From: Zygnema circumcarinatum
Taxonomy: Eukaryota > Streptophyta > Zygnematophyceae > Zygnematales > Zygnemataceae
Reading direction: 5' to 3'
DNA: 45,288 bases
Assembly: GCA_037447605.1 (NCBI GenBank)
Contig: CM074810.1
Location: 213,776-259,063, forward strand
Below the pieces are notes generated by a model. The model was not told where the DNA came from, did not search any database, and saw nothing but the letters and a program-made list of their open reading frames with translations. Position numbers and translations under genes: made by a program. This document shows, one piece after another, positions 44,427-45,288 of the stretch; the stretch's first letter is position 1, and every line of letters starts with the position of its first letter.

Positions 44427-45268
44427 ATGGGGAAGGAGCGGAGGAGTGGAGCAGATAGAGGGAGTGGGAGAGGCGGGGGGGGAGGGCGTGGGAGTGGGAG
44501 AGGGAGAGGGAATGAGAGGGGGGTTGGACGGGGGAGTGGCAGTATTGGACTGGGAATCAAGGGAGGAGGTGTAGCTGGAAAGGTGCAGCAGGCTCTCTCT
44601 CTCTCTCTCTCACTCTCTCTCCGTGCATATTGAATGAATTAAGTCCGCATGATTCCAAACCCTAAATCTCTGAAGTTCCAAGTAAAGTTTCTGCTCCTTC
44701 TTCTGGATCCTGCAGGGAAAGATAAGCAGAAAAAAACAGAGAAAAGCTGCGTTTGAAGCAGGGAAAGGAGTCCGCCAAGCTCAAAAACATGAAGCAGATT
44801 CGGAGGACCAAAGTGCGAGTGAAGGAGAGGAGGAACCCTCGGAGGCAGAAGGAAAAAAAAAGTCTTCCGAGCAGTCATCAAAGGGGCAGAATTTTCTTCA
44901 TGGCTTCACTTCAAAGCAGGTTCTTTCATGTTTTTGGAAACGATGGTTTATGCTTGGTTCAAAATATTAGGGTTTAGGATTGATAGTTTAGGGTTTAGGT
45001 TTAGGGGTTAATGATTTAGGAATTAAGGTTTTAGGATTTAGGGTATCGATTTGTAAAATTTTAGGGTTTCCCTTTGGGAGAATTGAGTTCGATTTCTAAA
45101 ATTTCTTATGCTAATGATGAATTCTTATGTTGTGTTGATATTTCCCCGCAGCGAATACTGCTCGTGGGGGAGGGCGACTTCAGCTTCAGTCGAGCGCTGA
45201 GTCAACGAATCGGAGGGGCCGCCAACGTTGTGGCCACCGCCTTCGACTCCGAGGAGACCGTGCTCGAG
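44427..45268 (+). CDS. BMT5/DUF2431-type rRNA (uridine-N3) methyltransferase, 5' part, runs off the window
   Basis: Three exons join in phase 0: 44427-44582, 44716-44919 and 45152-45268, giving the first 159 aa; the next exon lies outside the window. The third exon encodes RILLVGEGDFSFSRALSQRI and then ANVVATAFDSEETVLE, the SAM-binding start of the DUF2431 domain found in yeast Bmt5 (25S rRNA m3U methyltransferase) and in plant and animal homologues. Residues 1-52 are a Gly/Arg/Ser-rich leader (GA-repeat derived, RGG-like). Residues 53-119 are basic then acidic (ISRKKQRKAAFEAG, EDQSASEGEEEPSEAEG), consistent with nucleolar targeting. The start codon is the first ATG of the exon; an additional upstream exon cannot be excluded. 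Confidence 0.8.
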
Positions 45269-45288
45269 GTCAGAGGGAGGGAGGGGGG

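Overview
This is nuclear DNA from a eukaryote of the green lineage. The genes are split by many short introns, about 48 of which can be placed at exact GT-AG (one GC-AG) junctions that keep frame. The prohibitin is of the plant type. Plant-type telomere words (AAACCCT) are scattered everywhere. A green alga (streptophyte or prasinophyte) or an early-diverging plant fits best; the species cannot be named from sequence alone. Nothing looks bacterial, viral or organellar.

Layout. 1-180: probable last exon of an upstream gene, then about 2 kb of a purine-rich 71-bp minisatellite. 3847-6332 (+): membrane-anchored METTL24-like (Methyltransf_22/FkbM-like) methyltransferase, 5 exons, 351 aa. 7901-14007 (+): condensin subunit CAP-H, 12 exons, 739 aa. 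15606-22009 (-): an 8-exon, 1416-aa coiled-coil plus disordered protein that I do not recognise. 23705-24925 (+): small basic protein, 3 exons, 196 aa. 25361-29303 (-): type-I prohibitin, 8 exons, 280 aa, with a GC-AG first intron. 30271-39421 (-): MMS19, 16 exons, 1202 aa. 41255-42970 (+): single-exon F-box/leucine-rich protein. 44427-45288 (+): 5' part of a BMT5/DUF2431-type rRNA methyltransferase, cut by the window end.

The genes are housekeeping functions: chromosome condensation, Fe-S protein assembly and genome stability, the mitochondrial prohibitin ring, ubiquitin targeting and rRNA modification. They do not form an operon or a dedicated system, and I see no mobile-element ORF, CRISPR array or secondary-metabolite cluster.

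The unusual content is in the non-coding DNA. Strand-asymmetric purine/pyrimidine repeats sit in most long introns, often starting within about 20 nt of the 5' splice site and usually pyrimidine-rich on the sense strand. A 10-bp palindrome, GCCACGTGGC, occurs nine times exactly, in exons, introns and promoters alike. A duplicated decoy splice acceptor lies in the CAP-H gene. TTAGGG-type and TTTAGGG-type telomere-like arrays lie within genes. A roughly 100-bp dispersed element is present in three copies, two of them forming an inverted pair.
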